A stretch of DNA of 64,000 nt from Drosophila persimilis (lineage: Eukaryota; Arthropoda; Insecta; Diptera; Drosophilidae), in contig NW_020825289.1 in the NCBI RefSeq assembly GCF_003286085.1, positions 10,850,001-10,914,000 on the forward strand. The letters are read 5' to 3'. The notes under the pieces are model-generated. The model was given only the letters and a program-made list of their open reading frames with translations. It did not search any database and was not told where the DNA came from. Within the stretch, counting starts at the first letter, position 1; each line of letters begins with the position of its first letter. This document shows, in pieces, positions 1 to 12,745 of the stretch. The position numbers and the translations under genes are program-made.

Positions 1-3000
1 GCCGACGCTCCCGGTGACGCTCCTTCTCGCGCCTGTGGTGCTGCATGTAAGCGGAGTCGCTGTTGATGGAGATCTTCGAGGCGGAGAGCGACTTGGAGGG
101 CATGGAGTACATGTGTGGAAGACGCTCGCGCAGGTCGATGTGGGTGTTCTCCTTGATCAGGGTCTTGGTCACATGCGCGGGCGTCTGGGCGCTATCATCG
201 CCCATCAGTTCAATTGGTTTGCCGCCCACCAGGGTGGTGATGTAGTTGCCCCGCTGGAAGATCAGCGGCTTCTCGGGTGGTGTCGAAGGGGGAGATGAGA
301 TACTAATGCTGGTCACGTGCTGCGACTGGTTGGTGGGTGTCTGATGCAGCTGCTGGTGCTGTTGGTGCTGCTGCTGCTGGTGATGTGGCTGCTCCTTGAC
401 TGTCTGCAGCTCTTTCACCTGCTCCTCCAAGTAAGAGATCCGATGCTGCAGTCGCATGTTGTTCTCCTTCTCCTGGTCGAGCTGCTTCTGGGGTATAGGG
501 AGGGATTTCTTGCGCAGCACCACCATTTGGCACTTTCCGGAGTTGCCCACATGCTTCTGCAGCTCCTCTTTGGTCTTGCTGGTCACCAGTCGCCCGTTGA
601 TCTCCAGAATGCGATCGCCCTTGTACAGTCCGTCGCCCTCCAGGGCCCACTCCACATAGAATCCCGGCTGATCGGCCCGCTGCTGGGCTGCCCATCGTCC
701 GGACGTCGCATGCACCGCATGCAGGCTGAGCGATACCCCAGAGCTAATGATATTGTAGAGGGTCTGGGCCTCCGGCTTGGACTTCTCCAACCTGGACTGC
801 AGGGCCCGAGCCTCCTCCACTATAGAAAGCATCTGAAGCTCCTCCCGGCCGAGGGCATACTCCAGCTCTGCCTGACGGATGCGTATGTCGATGTTGCTAA
901 GGGCGGAAGAGAATGGGATGGGAATTAGCTTTAATCTTCTTTGTTTTTATCTGCTTTCATTGCTTACTCTGTGATGTCTAGCTTCTCGAGGGCGCTCTTT
1001 AGGTTCTTGATCTTGATGCGTTTATTTTCCGCCTCGGACTTCAGTCGGCTCAGCTTTTGCTCGGCTGCCGGCTTCTCCGAATCGTCCAGCGGCGGTCCGC
1101 TGGGCCGTGGCAGCTTTCCCAGACACAGCTGGATGCGCAGATTCTGGATGACGGCCTCGCGATCCTGCAGAGCCGAACGCAGCTCCTTTGACTCGCTGCG
1201 CGTGGAGCGGGATGAGAGCGTTCCGCCCAGGGAGCCGCCCTTGCGCCGTCTTCCGGTAGAGGAGCTGTGGGTGGTCGTGTGACTGCCCTCATGGCTCTCG
1301 GCTGCCACTGCCGTGTGGAGACTGTACTTGGCAGCACTACCACAACCCTTCGGATTCAGAATGGTCTGTGAAAATAGGAAGAAGTGACAGAAATTAGTTG
1401 ACATTCGTTTCTTCATGGGAAAGGATCTGTTTCTAGAGTAACGTCTAAGATCTGGGTCGAATATGGATTGCAAAAGTATTTATTTATATTTTGATAGATT
1501 ACAAATCTCTCGGAAGTATTGTGCTATACGAATATGTTTGTTTAGATGCACTTGTAGTGGCTTTATAAGGATCTAATTAGAGTGGGTTACTCCTTGGGTA
1601 TATCGTAGACTCCACACTCTCGATTGGCGGGCAGCGACGCATCTATCTTCTTGGGATATGGCAAATTAAGGTTCTCCATGATTTTGATAAACTCCTCCAG
1701 ATCCTTGGTCAGACGGGGGTTATAGCGCTTCTCCTCCCACACGCTGCTCTCTAGTTGTCCTCTGCAAGGATCAAAGTGTTAGCACTCGATCTTCTCTTCA
1801 TTTTCACATTTCTGTAACTCACTTGTAGTCGTGGGCCGGATAGATGCGATAGTTATCGGGCAGCGTAAAGATTTTGCTGTGGACATTTTCATACAGATTC
1901 TTGGGGCTGCCCTCCTGGAAGTCTGTGCGTCCGCAGCCGCGTATAAGGAGTGTGTCGCCAGTGAAGACGCAGCCCTGATCCTTGATCACGTAGCTCATAC
2001 AGCCGTTGGTGTGTCCAGGAGTGGCCAGAGTATCAATGACATGGCTCCCAAAATCAACGTGATCGCCCTCCTTCAAGTGGCAGTCCGCCTTGGCACCGCT
2101 AGCGGCGGCAATCACCGACTGGCAGCCAGTCAGCTCTCTGAGCCAGCCGCTGCCAGTTATGTGATCCGCGTGCATGTGTGTGTTGACTGAAATACGTGCG
2201 TGGGATGATGAAATTATCGCCAAGGTGACAAGAGTGCCCCTTCCCCATCTCACTCACTGGCATATTTGAGCTTGAAGCCCAATTCCTTGACCAGCTGGGC
2301 ATCTCGCTTGGCCTGCTCCAGCACGGGATCGATGATCACGGCCTCGCCAGTCTTCAGGTCCGCCAGCAGGTAGCTGTAGGTGCTGCTCTCCCCATCGAAC
2401 AGCTGTTGGCGGTGATGGTTAATCTCGACTGAGAAATTTCATCAGATGCGTCAGATGCGGGTTACGTACTTGGCGGAAAAAGAAGTCCGGCGAGAAGGGC
2501 TTGCGCTCCGGCAGACTCATTGTCCCGAATTGACTATGGACTGATCGTTGTGGTTGCGACTCTGGGTTCCGCTGGGCATTGCGGACTGAGCTACTTCTGG
2601 CCAAGATCGTCTGATTCTGATGGCTGACTGATAGCCGCTTGAGGGCTGACAACATACTGCGGCCAACGATTCGCATTTTTTTCAATTTCCCAGTGCGATG
2701 GGGGCGAGCAGAGCTTCGGTTCTAATGGGGTTTGCTCGGTCGGTTTTAGTATTCGGTGTTCGGCTTCCGTTCTGTTTACTCGTTATATAAGCACACAACT
2801 TTTTCTGGTTAAAAATTAATCAGTTGGCTTATGGAATCAAGTTTCCTAATATTGTAAATTACTGATAATTGAGCACTTTTTGTTGTTGCTTGAGTTTCAC
2901 GTCAGTCTCTCGTTTATCACATTTATCACAGCAAAATTTTTTAGCGGTAATGCCTAGCAATCGCGAAATCTTTGCAGGTATACGTAGTTTACAAAAAACA

Positions 3001-5629
3001 CTTATCTTATGGCCAATTTTAGAGAAACAAACAAAATTTTAACAAACAAAGAACGTCAGCAACCGGACTACAGACAAATCAGCTGATTAGGTGAGATTCG
3101 CTTTCTCCCCAACTTTTGACGCTGTTTGAGCTTTTGGGGCTTTTGGGGCCTGTCGGTGGAACCTGTTGCTCTGCCACAACGTAAGCTTTTCGAGCTATGT
3201 TCATAAATGTGTATGTTCCATGTAAAAAGCATGTAGAAATGCCATTTCAGTCCACCTCCGAACCCCTTTCGAATATTGATTCGTAAACTCTATAAAAATT
3301 TGGATTTTTTGAGATGTTTTTTTAAAAGTACAAATGGATACAAATTTTCGTTGGTCTAGCTCTTATACTCTCTGAGAACTAGGCGTCAAACATGACGCAC
3401 AGGCTCACGGACGGACAGGCAGAAATGGCTCAATCTACTCGGCTATATATATACTTCATGTGGTCGGAAAGGCTTTCTTCTGGGCATTACACACAAATCT
3501 AATATACCCCTAAACTCATTTTGATTATCGGGTATCAAAAATCATGTGGGAATAATGAATGTTTCATTTTCAGTTGAAGTTTTTAATCTCGTTCCCACAG
3601 GATAACGCTGCACAGTGTGTACTTCCTCCTGCCACATGAAAAAATTTGCACACCACCCCATAAGCCCCGAACCGAACCGAACAGAACCGTTACAAAGTCT
3701 TGTCTCAGCTGCACTTAAGTGCAACAACCACCGCCTTGACATAACTGAAGCTCCCTTTCACCCCTCGCTGGCAACCCTTACCCACTGCTTGAGGAAGTTG
3801 CAGTTGTTGAGAAATTTGTACAAAATTAATAACAAGCAGGGGAAGGAAATCGAGACTGGACATTGTCCAGTCCAGAGGGAGAACGTGAGAACTTCTTCAT
3901 ACAGGGGATTGGGCTATAAAATTTCTTGACTTTTCGTTCAGATCATAAATAAATTTGCATATATTAGAAGAGAGTTTCAAATATCAAATGCGGGCAGGGC
4001 TCTTTTCCTCCATGCCGTTGAGTAATTGATGTAATTTTGCGGAAGGAATTAATTGACCGTTGGAATGGTAGGGATCTGTGTCTGTCGTCAAGAAGGGTGT
4101 GAAATGCAGCCCGACTTTGGGGTGCGGTTTGTGGAAGGTCTTCGAAGAGTGTACTATGCTGATATTCCCTACCAGTCGCGTTGCGTTACTCAATATTTGG
4201 GCAATGCAAACTATTTGTTCAGCCATTTGTTATGGCCAATTTACTGGGACTATTTATAGACACAGTATTATTGCTACGGCAGCCTCTCCAACACCCCTTG
4301 ACTAAACACCTGCCGGTTAATGAGTCGCATCGATGTGGATGCTGATGTCCGATGCTCGAACGCAGACAAAACAAAAAAAAAAAAAAACATACGAGTATTC
4401 GTCACTCACTCTTGCTTTCAATCATTTCGCTGCGAGTGAAAGTTCCATTGTGGCGTCTGTCCGACTTCTTTCCACTAAATTGCTAAGCAGAAATCATTTG
4501 TGAATATTCCTCTCCCCATTGCACCACAAAAATAAAATATCTCCAACATATGAGAGAGGTGAGTGAGTGTACTGAACCCAGATGTTAAAGATCTGTGGGT
4601 TCATAGGCTACACTTTCCCAACACTTTGACCCTTTCCAGCTTGGCGTAACTCAAAACTTCACTTCCTAGGATATGATCACAGGGAATTCTCTTGTTTCAT
4701 AAATATGCTAAATATATTGAATCATAATTTCACTTTTCACACACTTATTCATTCCACTCGCCTCACTGGGCGGGGGGTGCAGTATGCAGTATTTCACACA
4801 TATGTAATACTCGTGTCTGTTAAAATATTTAGATACTCGAACGCCCAATCGGTTGAATGCAACTCTCAGGTTGCATCGGAATGAATGACTTTGCATTGTT
4901 GTGGGCCGCGTGAAAGTGTTGCTTAAAAATGCATTCAAATGCATTTGCAATTAATTGTCGAAAACTGTTTGTGTTTTGGGGCTCTGCCATTTCAATCTTT
5001 CCGAGTTTTCAACTCTTTATTAGCTGGCATTTATTTCTTGGCGAGGGTAACTTTTGATGGAGTGCGGTGGGACCTGCAAGGGTATCTAAGACTTCGAATT
5101 GAATATCAATATCCCTCTGCTACGCTATATTTCGTCTGGTATTTGCTTGCTTGTAGCTTTGATTTATTTTTGGCTATTTGCGAATTTCATTTTCGACAAC
5201 TTTCTAGCGTGAAACGATGCAAAGTACCCTCGAATGTACGTATAGTCCGCTTAGTACGAGTACGGTCTATGTATCTGCCTAGTGGTCGATGTCTGTCTGG
5301 GATGGTGATGGGGATGGGATGTGCGTGTCAACATCTAATTAGCGTGGATAGCATTTGGCGCTCTTATATAATCGAATCAGACAATGGGGCAGGGCACGAG
5401 CAGTGGAGGCAACAAGCGATAGATGTTGCATTAATTATGTGTAAACATACGAGTACCAGCATGTTTCTGTCTATTTCTATAATGTGGCCTTACACAATCG
5501 TCGTGGCTTGCATAGCTTTCTGTTTCAGTTTCTGCAATCGAATGAACTTACCATGGAGGCGGATTTCTGTTTGGCAAAGGCGCGATGATGCGCGGAAATC
5601 GGTTCGCTAACCACACTTCCGGTGTCCAT
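1..5629 (-). CDS. PDZ-domain and coiled-coil protein, 3' part missing
   Basis: Minus-strand exons are 5629-5552 (ATG), 1365-968 and 896 to beyond base 1; every junction is GT-AG and the phases agree (0, then 2). The visible ~457 residues start [10 protein letters not shown], then a Ser/Arg-rich stretch. A charged coiled coil ([20 protein letters not shown] and on past the second intron) follows. Next comes a PDZ-like fold with the carboxylate-binding/structural signature [18 protein letters not shown], then a second short coiled coil ([20 protein letters not shown]) and a Gln/His-rich low-complexity run. The frame stays open to the window edge. Such proteins are usually cytoplasmic scaffolds at junctions or synapses; I do not recognise the orthologue. 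The exon holding the ATG begins at a splice acceptor (5652), so 5' UTR exons lie further right. ETHE1 sits inside the 4.2-kb intron between the first two coding exons. Confidence 0.75.
1587..2676 (-). CDS. ETHE1: ETHE1, mitochondrial persulfide dioxygenase
   Basis: Four exons: 2676-2470, 2402-2258, 2186-1823 and 1761-1587, giving 296 residues. The metallo-beta-lactamase-fold metal motif is intact: HMHADH at about residues 121-126. Later His (ATPGHTNG), Asp (FTGDTLL) and His (YPAHDYKG) ligands are also present, and the ETHE1-type tail ends in [17 protein letters not shown]1 oxidises glutathione persulfide to sulfite and GSH in the mitochondrial matrix during sulfide detoxification. I chose the upstream ATG at 2676 because its first ~50 residues ([16 protein letters not shown]...) are rich in Arg/Ser and lack acids, as expected of a mitochondrial presequence. 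The inner ATG at 2520 ([10 protein letters not shown]) would give a 244-residue form without the signal. The acceptor before exon 2 (AACAG/CTG) has a poor pyrimidine tract but restores the family sequence [11 protein letters not shown]. The gene is nested, same strand, in an intron of the PDZ gene. Confidence 0.93.
2677..5551. other. Intronic/intergenic stretch upstream of ETHE1
   Basis: No coding exon is supported here. The stretch should contain the ETHE1 promoter, between about 2.68 and 3.1 kb. It also holds an SGM/ISY-like fragment (listed separately) and a 4.37-kb A-rich run. The remainder is AT-rich intron of the PDZ gene. Confidence 0.6.
3330..3543 (+). mobile_element. Fragment of an SGM/ISY-like (DINE-type) repeat
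   Basis: This segment is clearly homologous to the right end of the larger repeat at 61836-62934. It shares the order 'CTAGCTCTTATA', a GGACGGACAG block, 'ATGGCTCAATC(g/t)ACTCGGCTAT', 'GGTCGGAAA', 'CTTCTGG', 'TTACACACA', 'AATCTAATATACCCC' and the terminal ATCGGGTAT. Only one or two GGACGGACAG units remain here, against a long array in the other copy. It is a 5'-truncated, diverged copy. The family name is from memory and was not searched. Confidence 0.7.
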
Positions 5630-6879
5630 GATGGAAATCGCTCAGCTCAGCACTGCAAAAGAGAGACACAAGAGAGCAACATTAAGTGGCATGCTGGATG
5701 GTAGTGGAGTGTGTTTGGGTTGGGTAAGTTGACAGTGATGTATCTGTGAGTGCACTTTGAACTTTTCGCCTGGCAAGTGGACAGCCCCACCAGACAGGCC
5801 CAGGCTGTAGCCTCCTCAAAGTCACTTTAATTTGCGTTCCGCTTCGCAAGACAAAAACAATTGCCAGACAGATACATACATGTATACATGTATGTGTATC
5901 TGCTTGTTAAGCCCCTCAATCTTATGGCATATGAGGGTATACCAAAATATAAAGATAAGATATGGCCAAAGATATAGCCCAGAATCTATGACAGCATTCT
6001 GTATCCCAATAATCTGTATTTACATACGAGTAGTCATTCTGTATACCTCTGGCCAGAGGAGTTTCGTTTCCCTTCAAATCATTTTGTAAATCCCATTTGT
6101 TAGAGGGTACCTTTTAGTCGGAACACTCCACTCTTGTGGGGTTGGGTTCTCGTGTGTGTCTTTGTGCAATTTTCGCTTGGCCGCTCTTAACAACTTTGGC
6201 ACGTTACATTTACGATTCGTTGAAGCCAGTTTAATTAGGCGAGAAAAAGAACCTTCCTTCCTCCCATGTGTCAAGATTTCGTTCCATCATATCATTCATA
6301 TTGCGAGTACGAGGGGAGAGTGGCGGAAAGAAATGTTCATCATATGCAAATGAGCTCTGGTGTTGCTGTGGACGCACTTTCGGTGGTGGCAGTGGCAGTG
6401 GCAGGGCACAACAAAGAAATGCATTCGATATGCAGATTCGCACAGCCGCAAGATACAATCTCACAGATGAGGTTGCATAGATCACATTACTTAATGTGCC
6501 GGCAAAGACAACGGCAACTCTTTTCCACTCTTCCCTGTATGGGTTTTCACTTGTTTATTTTGCCTTTGTCGGCTTCGGAAGACAAAGCCCTTCCATTCAT
6601 ACGCGTACATGGCCTGCACGGCGGATGCAATTGTCATAGATACTTGTGACATACTCGTAGAAAATGTATCTCATACGAATGGAGCAAAGGGCTTGCCAAA
6701 CACCGGTATCTCGGCTTTTATAGGCCTCTAAAGCGGCAGAAAAACGAGTTCTATGGAAAATAGTGCGAAGAACAAGACCACCTACCGACCTAGAACAAAT
6801 GGGTAAAACTTTCGTTGAAAAAGCTCTCGATAAAGTGAGCTTTTGGGGCTTATACTTGAAGTTCCAGCGAACGACTTTC

Positions 6880-6999
6880 GCCAACGACCATACTACGCTG
6901 AATACATCGGTTCTCGTCCGATCACCGAAATTAAGCAGCGTCGGGCGCGGTTAGTACTTAGATGGGGGACCGCTTGGGAACACCGCGTGTTGTTGGCCT
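6880..6999 (+). rRNA. 5SrRNA: 5S ribosomal RNA gene (solitary copy)
   Basis: Exactly 120 nt, beginning GCCAACGACCATAC and ending TGTTGTTGGCCT. The two ends pair as the 5S terminal helix. The internal control region (the segment with TTAAGCAGCGTCGGGCGCGG and TTAGTACTTAGATGGGGG) is intact. Compared from memory with the Drosophila 5S sequence I notice only one difference (T for C in CATACTACGC). A TTTTT run 11 nt downstream can terminate Pol III. No second repeat unit is visible nearby, so this is an orphan outside the usual tandem cluster. It sits in presumed intron of the minus-strand PDZ gene, in the opposite orientation. It may be functional or a recently dispersed copy. Confidence 0.93.
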
Positions 7000-9311
7000 T
7001 GTCAGCAAACTTTTTGCTCCTTTTTCTAGTTTTCTGTCTTTTTCTGTTTTCTGTTATATTCAGAATTTACGAGTACTCAAAGCCAAGTGTGCAGCTTCCT
7101 CTGCTCAGTCTCTTGTATCCGTATCATCTTTATCTAATAACATCACTTTGACATTGTAATATTTTGCTTGGGAGCAAGTAAGTCATTAGTCTTGGGGAAT
7201 AATCATCATGCTGGCAACGCTTCGAGCAGCGTTCTACAAAATTTAGCTAAGACCTCCATCAGCATGTTGCCTGGGTCTGTCTTTTGGGGCCTATCTCTGG
7301 GATTGCGTGCTGGGACAGGAACTACCTGGGAAAAGCCGCGGCGAGAGGAGTGGGGCTGAGTTGTTTTGGTTAGCTCACCCAATGTGGGCCTATCATTAAT
7401 CTAATTCCGCTTTAGTGTCTAATTATGGGCTAGATCTGGCCTGAACGAAAGCCCCGCCGAGTACTCGCACATTAGCAGTCGGATTCGGATCTGTCGCTGG
7501 CTGAAGTTTGTTAGATCGCTTTGCTAATGAGCTGAAATTAAGGGGATCTAAGAGGAATCTAGCAAGAATACGCCAGGGGTATCTGGCAGGTAAACTATCG
7601 CCAAATTGCAGCAGTGTCGGTTACTGTGGTGGCTGTGGGAAAAGTCTGTCAGGCATGAAGATCGTTCAACTACGAGTATTCTATATGCAGACACAGCCAT
7701 TGGGAGCTACCTTATATGCATGTAATTATTATTCTTGAATTTGCGTGGCTAACTTTGAAGGGTTCTCCTTTTGTCTTCTCTCCCATTTAATAAGAACGAG
7801 AGCAAGTGCAGCGACTGCCAGCTCGGGCACAGGTGTTTCCCAGGCCTCGTGCATGTGGGCGCTGAAGCCACTGAAGCGCAACCAGGGCAAGAACAAGTAC
7901 AAGTGCCTAATAATTAAGTTAATGGAGATGGTTACGTGAGCTGTAAAGGATACGCCAGGTCGGAGAACATATTCGAACAGCGGAGCATTTGTGAACTAGC
8001 GACTCGAATCAATTTTGTTTAAAATTCCCTCAAGATCTACACGATCCCCTCACGAGTCCATCTCTATCGTTTGCAGTACAGTCAGCTCTATAATCATTTC
8101 CATTAGTCTACATTTACGTTTCGCACGTTTCCGGCGTCCGACTGTAACCCAAAGAGGGAGACAGCCATAGAAACATGACAAAAAGCCAAGTTTATGAAGC
8201 AATTTGGCTCAAGGTACCGAAACAATGTTTCAAGCCAAGAACAAGCTGGAAATTGTGATACGTACTACCCGGACTGTACTCTTAAATTCAAGTTGCAAAT
8301 TGCATTTTCCACGATGATGATGGCCAAGCAACTGGAACGATGTCCACTGGACAGTGGCAAGTAGCTAGTGGCAGGTCGAGGTGGCAAGTGAAACTTGTTC
8401 GAATCCGAATTCCGGTCTAGTCGAGAGATCCCATACGACTGTATCTGCCATTGGACGTGCCGTTGGGTGCCCCGTTTTGGCTTAACGCACACACCAAATG
8501 ACCCAAAAACCACAAAACGATGACACGTTTATTCCGTTTTTCCCGTGTATCATTTGTGTCTAGATTCCACCTGAATCTCATGTCCGCCTAACTTGTCGTC
8601 CAAGGTCTCCACGGGATCGGAGACGTTGACTCTAACTGCGATTCTGTTGCAGTTCCAATCAGCAGAGATCTCAGTCAGTATTCGATGCCTGCCTGGCTCT
8701 CTATAGGTCCATATCATATGCATTCCGTTGAGATGTCAGTCTTGTCATTAATATTATTATGGGTATTCAAAACACACACTTCCCACTCATCCAATAGAAC
8801 TTGTACGTATGTACATATGTAAATCCGATGTAGAGAAACAAAATCAAAATCCAATTTACAAAATCTCCCCTCTTCTCTCTATACACATTCTCTAATGTAT
8901 TTAGAAGGCGTATCTTGCCACGCCCCTTCTTCTGTTGGGCCCCAAGCCTGTTTATTTAGTTTCGAACGCGCCTACAAAATTGTTGCGAGATGAGCTCAGT
9001 GCCAGCCAGTGTTCGCCCCCGCAGCTTGTGGAACAATGCAAATTAAATTGCTCAATTGCTTAAATGGAGATGACACCTGGTTCTAACAATAGTATGTGTA
9101 TACTATAGCACGTACATTTATATAAAAAACTCGATTTAATGCTGTGACGCTTGGCTTAATGCAAATGAGGAATCGCCCTGAGAACTCCATCAAACTTAAC
9201 ACGATATTTACATACATCGTATGGTCTCTGTTAAGCTTTTCCAGAATTCTGTTAAGAAACATTCTGTTAGCGCGTAAATGCTATGGGCCATCGGACGCCC
9301 GTCAAGCAGAG

Positions 9312-9383
9312 GCCTCTTTAGCTCAGTGGCAGAGCACTGGTCTTGTAAACCAGGGGTCGTGAGTTCAATCCTCACAGGAGGCA
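9312..9383 (+). tRNA. tRNA-Thr (TGT)
   Basis: A 72-nt cloverleaf with acceptor stem GCCTCTT/AGGAGGC, D arm GCTC-AGTGGCA-GAGC, anticodon arm CTGGT-CTTGTAA-ACCAG and T arm GTGAG-TTCAATC-CTCAC. The anticodon TGT is at 9344-9346 and the discriminator is A. A T-rich Pol III terminator follows about 10 nt downstream. There is no intron. It is one of four near-identical copies in the window. Confidence 0.96.
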
Positions 9384-12300
9384 ATAGCCAATTTTCTTTT
9401 TATTTTCACTTAATATATATTTACGCTAATTTTTTTGAATGTATTTCATGGGTTGCAAATTGTCAGCAAGGTCCATATAATTATTAAAATTAGCTTAATT
9501 CAGTTATTAACAACCTTTATGAATAAACATTTGGCCCCAAGGGGGCAATGACGAAAAAAGGTTGTTTTGCTTTTTTGTTTTATTGGGGTTTTCTCTGAAA
9601 CCTTAACCCTGCTCGGTCGTAGTTTCCAAACAAAACACCTGCGTCCCCGCTGGGTATGGTATGTGTTTGAGTAATTTATGAGCTGATATTTGTATCATTT
9701 CACACACATTCGCAGATACAAATGTACCCAACAATTGGCATGGCTTGTCATTTACACGTATGTGAACAAGTGTCACTAAGGCAGGCCGTGGCATTGATAA
9801 TTTTAATCACACTCGGAGGCTGCCTGGTACATAGCCTACGAAATGGACCAGTAAAGATCATACCAGAGACCGGCATCTGGCTGAGAATAAGCTTAATGTA
9901 CTTGACATAAATACGGAGATTTTGTTGTTGTTTTCGGGGCTTATGTTGGGCAAGAAGAGTTATCTCTTTGAGTGGCATTGCCTTAGAGGTCGTTGGCTTC
10001 CTCACTTGCTATGTTTTTCTTATACTCAGTACCTGCTGATACCAGAATTCATTGTTGCTCAGGTCTTCAATTGATTGCTATTATAGGAGGGTTAATACTT
10101 GTAAGTAGGTGAACGTGTTCATAACATGTACAGTGAAGCCTCTCTTTATCGTGGAATGCTCGTACTGCGGTGGGCATTCTTTGTTTTGTGAGAATTCGCT
10201 GAAGACTACTGACTTGAAAATCGAATGCACAGTGAAGTTTACGCTTGGAACACTAAGCGGATAAAACAGCATTCTACAAATTTTGCTCTTTTTTCTCGCA
10301 CTCCTTACAATAAGAAAACAGGTAGGTTACCTTTGTTCTTTCCATTGAGGGAGCACCGTACTAGTTGTTTGTTGTGCAGCTGTTGCCGTCATGTCAGCTG
10401 ATAATTGCCCATCATTTCAGTGGGCAATTATTCTCGTATACTAGTAAATGTCTGAGTGAATATCGCTCGCTCACAGTTAGAATGTCAGCTGCTCAACTCT
10501 CTGCTGGCTGGCAGTGCAGATTGGGGTCGTGAAAGTCTCCGCACTGGACAAATCATCTATGCAAATCAATTCTAGAAAGTCGGCTTAATACCAGACTCAG
10601 ATCGGAGGCTAGGAAAGTGCAAATTGCCCATGGCCTAGCCTGGCCTGATCTGCTGATCGGAAATACGTTCATATCGCAACGAAAGCGAATTCGAAATCAA
10701 TGGCTTGGCTTGGTTTATTTTTGGAATGGAGACTGGCTACTCTCATTTTAATTGTTACAGCTTCTCGGCTGAATGAAAGTGAAACCCCAAGACGAAACAG
10801 TTAGAGATATTACGCACACACACAGCATGAAGATGTATGCAAAGTTATCTCAAATCTTGGGCTTTCTATTCCCAGTTACGAGTCGAGTAGCCAAAAACAA
10901 AAGGCGGCACACAGTCCCCTGTTGCATCTTCGTCCACGCACAGACACGACCTGAAGCCCACATAAAAATAAAATACAGCCATCCACAAATTTACATATCA
11001 ACAAATACCTAAAACACAACCAAACTTTGATTAGGTTGTTAGCATTGAAAACATCAAAAAGCAGACAAAAGTCAAAGGCAAACCAGCAGAAGATTCCGAG
11101 GAATATGTAAATAAACCTCTCCAGAGAGCCGGCCTAGACATCCTGTCAAGTCGATAAAGGGTTTGGTCTCGAATTTCAATGAAGAAATGGAAATAGAAAC
11201 ACACAATTCGGTTAGAGCGAACAATTGTTATTCAAATGCATTCAACGATTCCCAAAAGGAAATATATAATCAAAATTAATGACAAACTCGAGATGCAGGG
11301 AGGAATGGAGACAGGAGAACCTGCCACTGCATTTACCCCGAATCCACTAGAACCCAGAGATCGGAACAGAACAGAACGTTTCAGACAGAACCTGAGATCG
11401 TGATCTAACCGCAGAGACTTCATATGTAATTATATGGTCAGAGATCGGATACTCCGACGGCGACTCATACATATTTGACTGATTGATTGCCGCTGCTTAG
11501 GAATGCCAATAGAGGCTCCAACCTCATCAGTGAATCAGTTTTTGCGAGAAACTTTGAACTTGATTGCCGTCCGACTGTTTGCCGCTTATCTAAGCCACGT
11601 CAAGAAGGCAAATCGTGTTTTAATGGCCAACCCGACCAACGCCAGCCAAGTAATTTATTTATGAGATTTCAATTTTCTCCAACTCTTTTGTTATGATAAG
11701 GTGGCAGATCTGAAAGTCCCTCCACCATAAATATTCAGATATCAGAACAGAACCATTCACCCAGCGTCGAGGGGATTATGTAAGGCAGGTGCCAAAAGAA
11801 GATCTTTGGGAGGAGTGGCCTTCCAGCAGAGGCCCCAATACGGCGGAGGGAAAATTGCTCCATCATCATTATTATTGCTGTGACGACCTCGTTTGGCGCT
11901 GAGGTTTGTTTGCACTGTACGAGTATTTAGAATGCACTAAGCCAGCGACAATTGATTCGATGATGAACCTTTCGATTTCAGCAAGTGATTCCGACGATTG
12001 TTGGCAACTGTTTCGGAGCACGGATCGGATCGGCAGGGGCTTAACCAATAACCGAACAATGGAAGCGCTCTCAAATGTGCACAAGAGTCAATGGAAACAT
12101 TTCATTTCATTGCATTTGATTGGCGATGGAATGGGACATGGCAGGGCAGGGCATGGCCGGGCAGGGCAGGGAGGAAAGCCTCAATTTGGTCTTTTGTGCC
12201 AATTATTTACACTTGAGACATAAATCAATGATGTCGATGTTTAGGCCGATTGTTTGGTTTCGGCTTGGATAGGCATTTAAAACCGCATTGCGACCGTTAC

Positions 12301-12559
12301 TAAAAGGCGAGCGGCACAGATTTGTTGTTAATTATATTTTTAATTTTTTTGCTTAATTATTTCCGTTGGTTTTCCGTTGAATTAAGACTGTGTTTCCTTT
12401 GTTTATAGAGGCTTCCTCCGGGCGGACACAGGAAATTTACTCTTGAAATAACTGAACAAACACACTCACACACATAGACAGCGGCGCAGGCGTAGGAGTT
12501 AGTTGTCTCTCCTTCTCTCGCTCTACCACTGGATTGCTGATTGAAGAAGGTCCAAAAGT

Positions 12560-12625
12560 CGCGCAGGCGCAGGCGCAGGCGCAGCCGACAGCACGAAACG
12601 AAACGAAGCGAAACGAAATACCACG
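12560..12625. repeat. Short GC-rich tandem repeats
   Basis: Tandem GCGCAG hexamers followed by CGAAA pentamers (GAAACGAAACGAAGCGAAAC). Simple sequence in non-coding DNA. Confidence 0.8.
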
Positions 12626-12745
12626 CAGAGCGAGAGCCACAACGTTGTTGGTCGCGTCTGTTTTAAGACTGAATTTCATGGCTTGATCAGTAGCGCAGCG
12701 AACGCAGGCGCACATTTACTCTCTGGTGGTGGAACAAGGTACGTA

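Noticed and set aside
39..928. Plus-strand open frames at the left edge
   Set aside because: They are antisense shadows of the PDZ/coiled-coil exons; Leu-rich runs mirror Gln/CAG codons on the minus strand.
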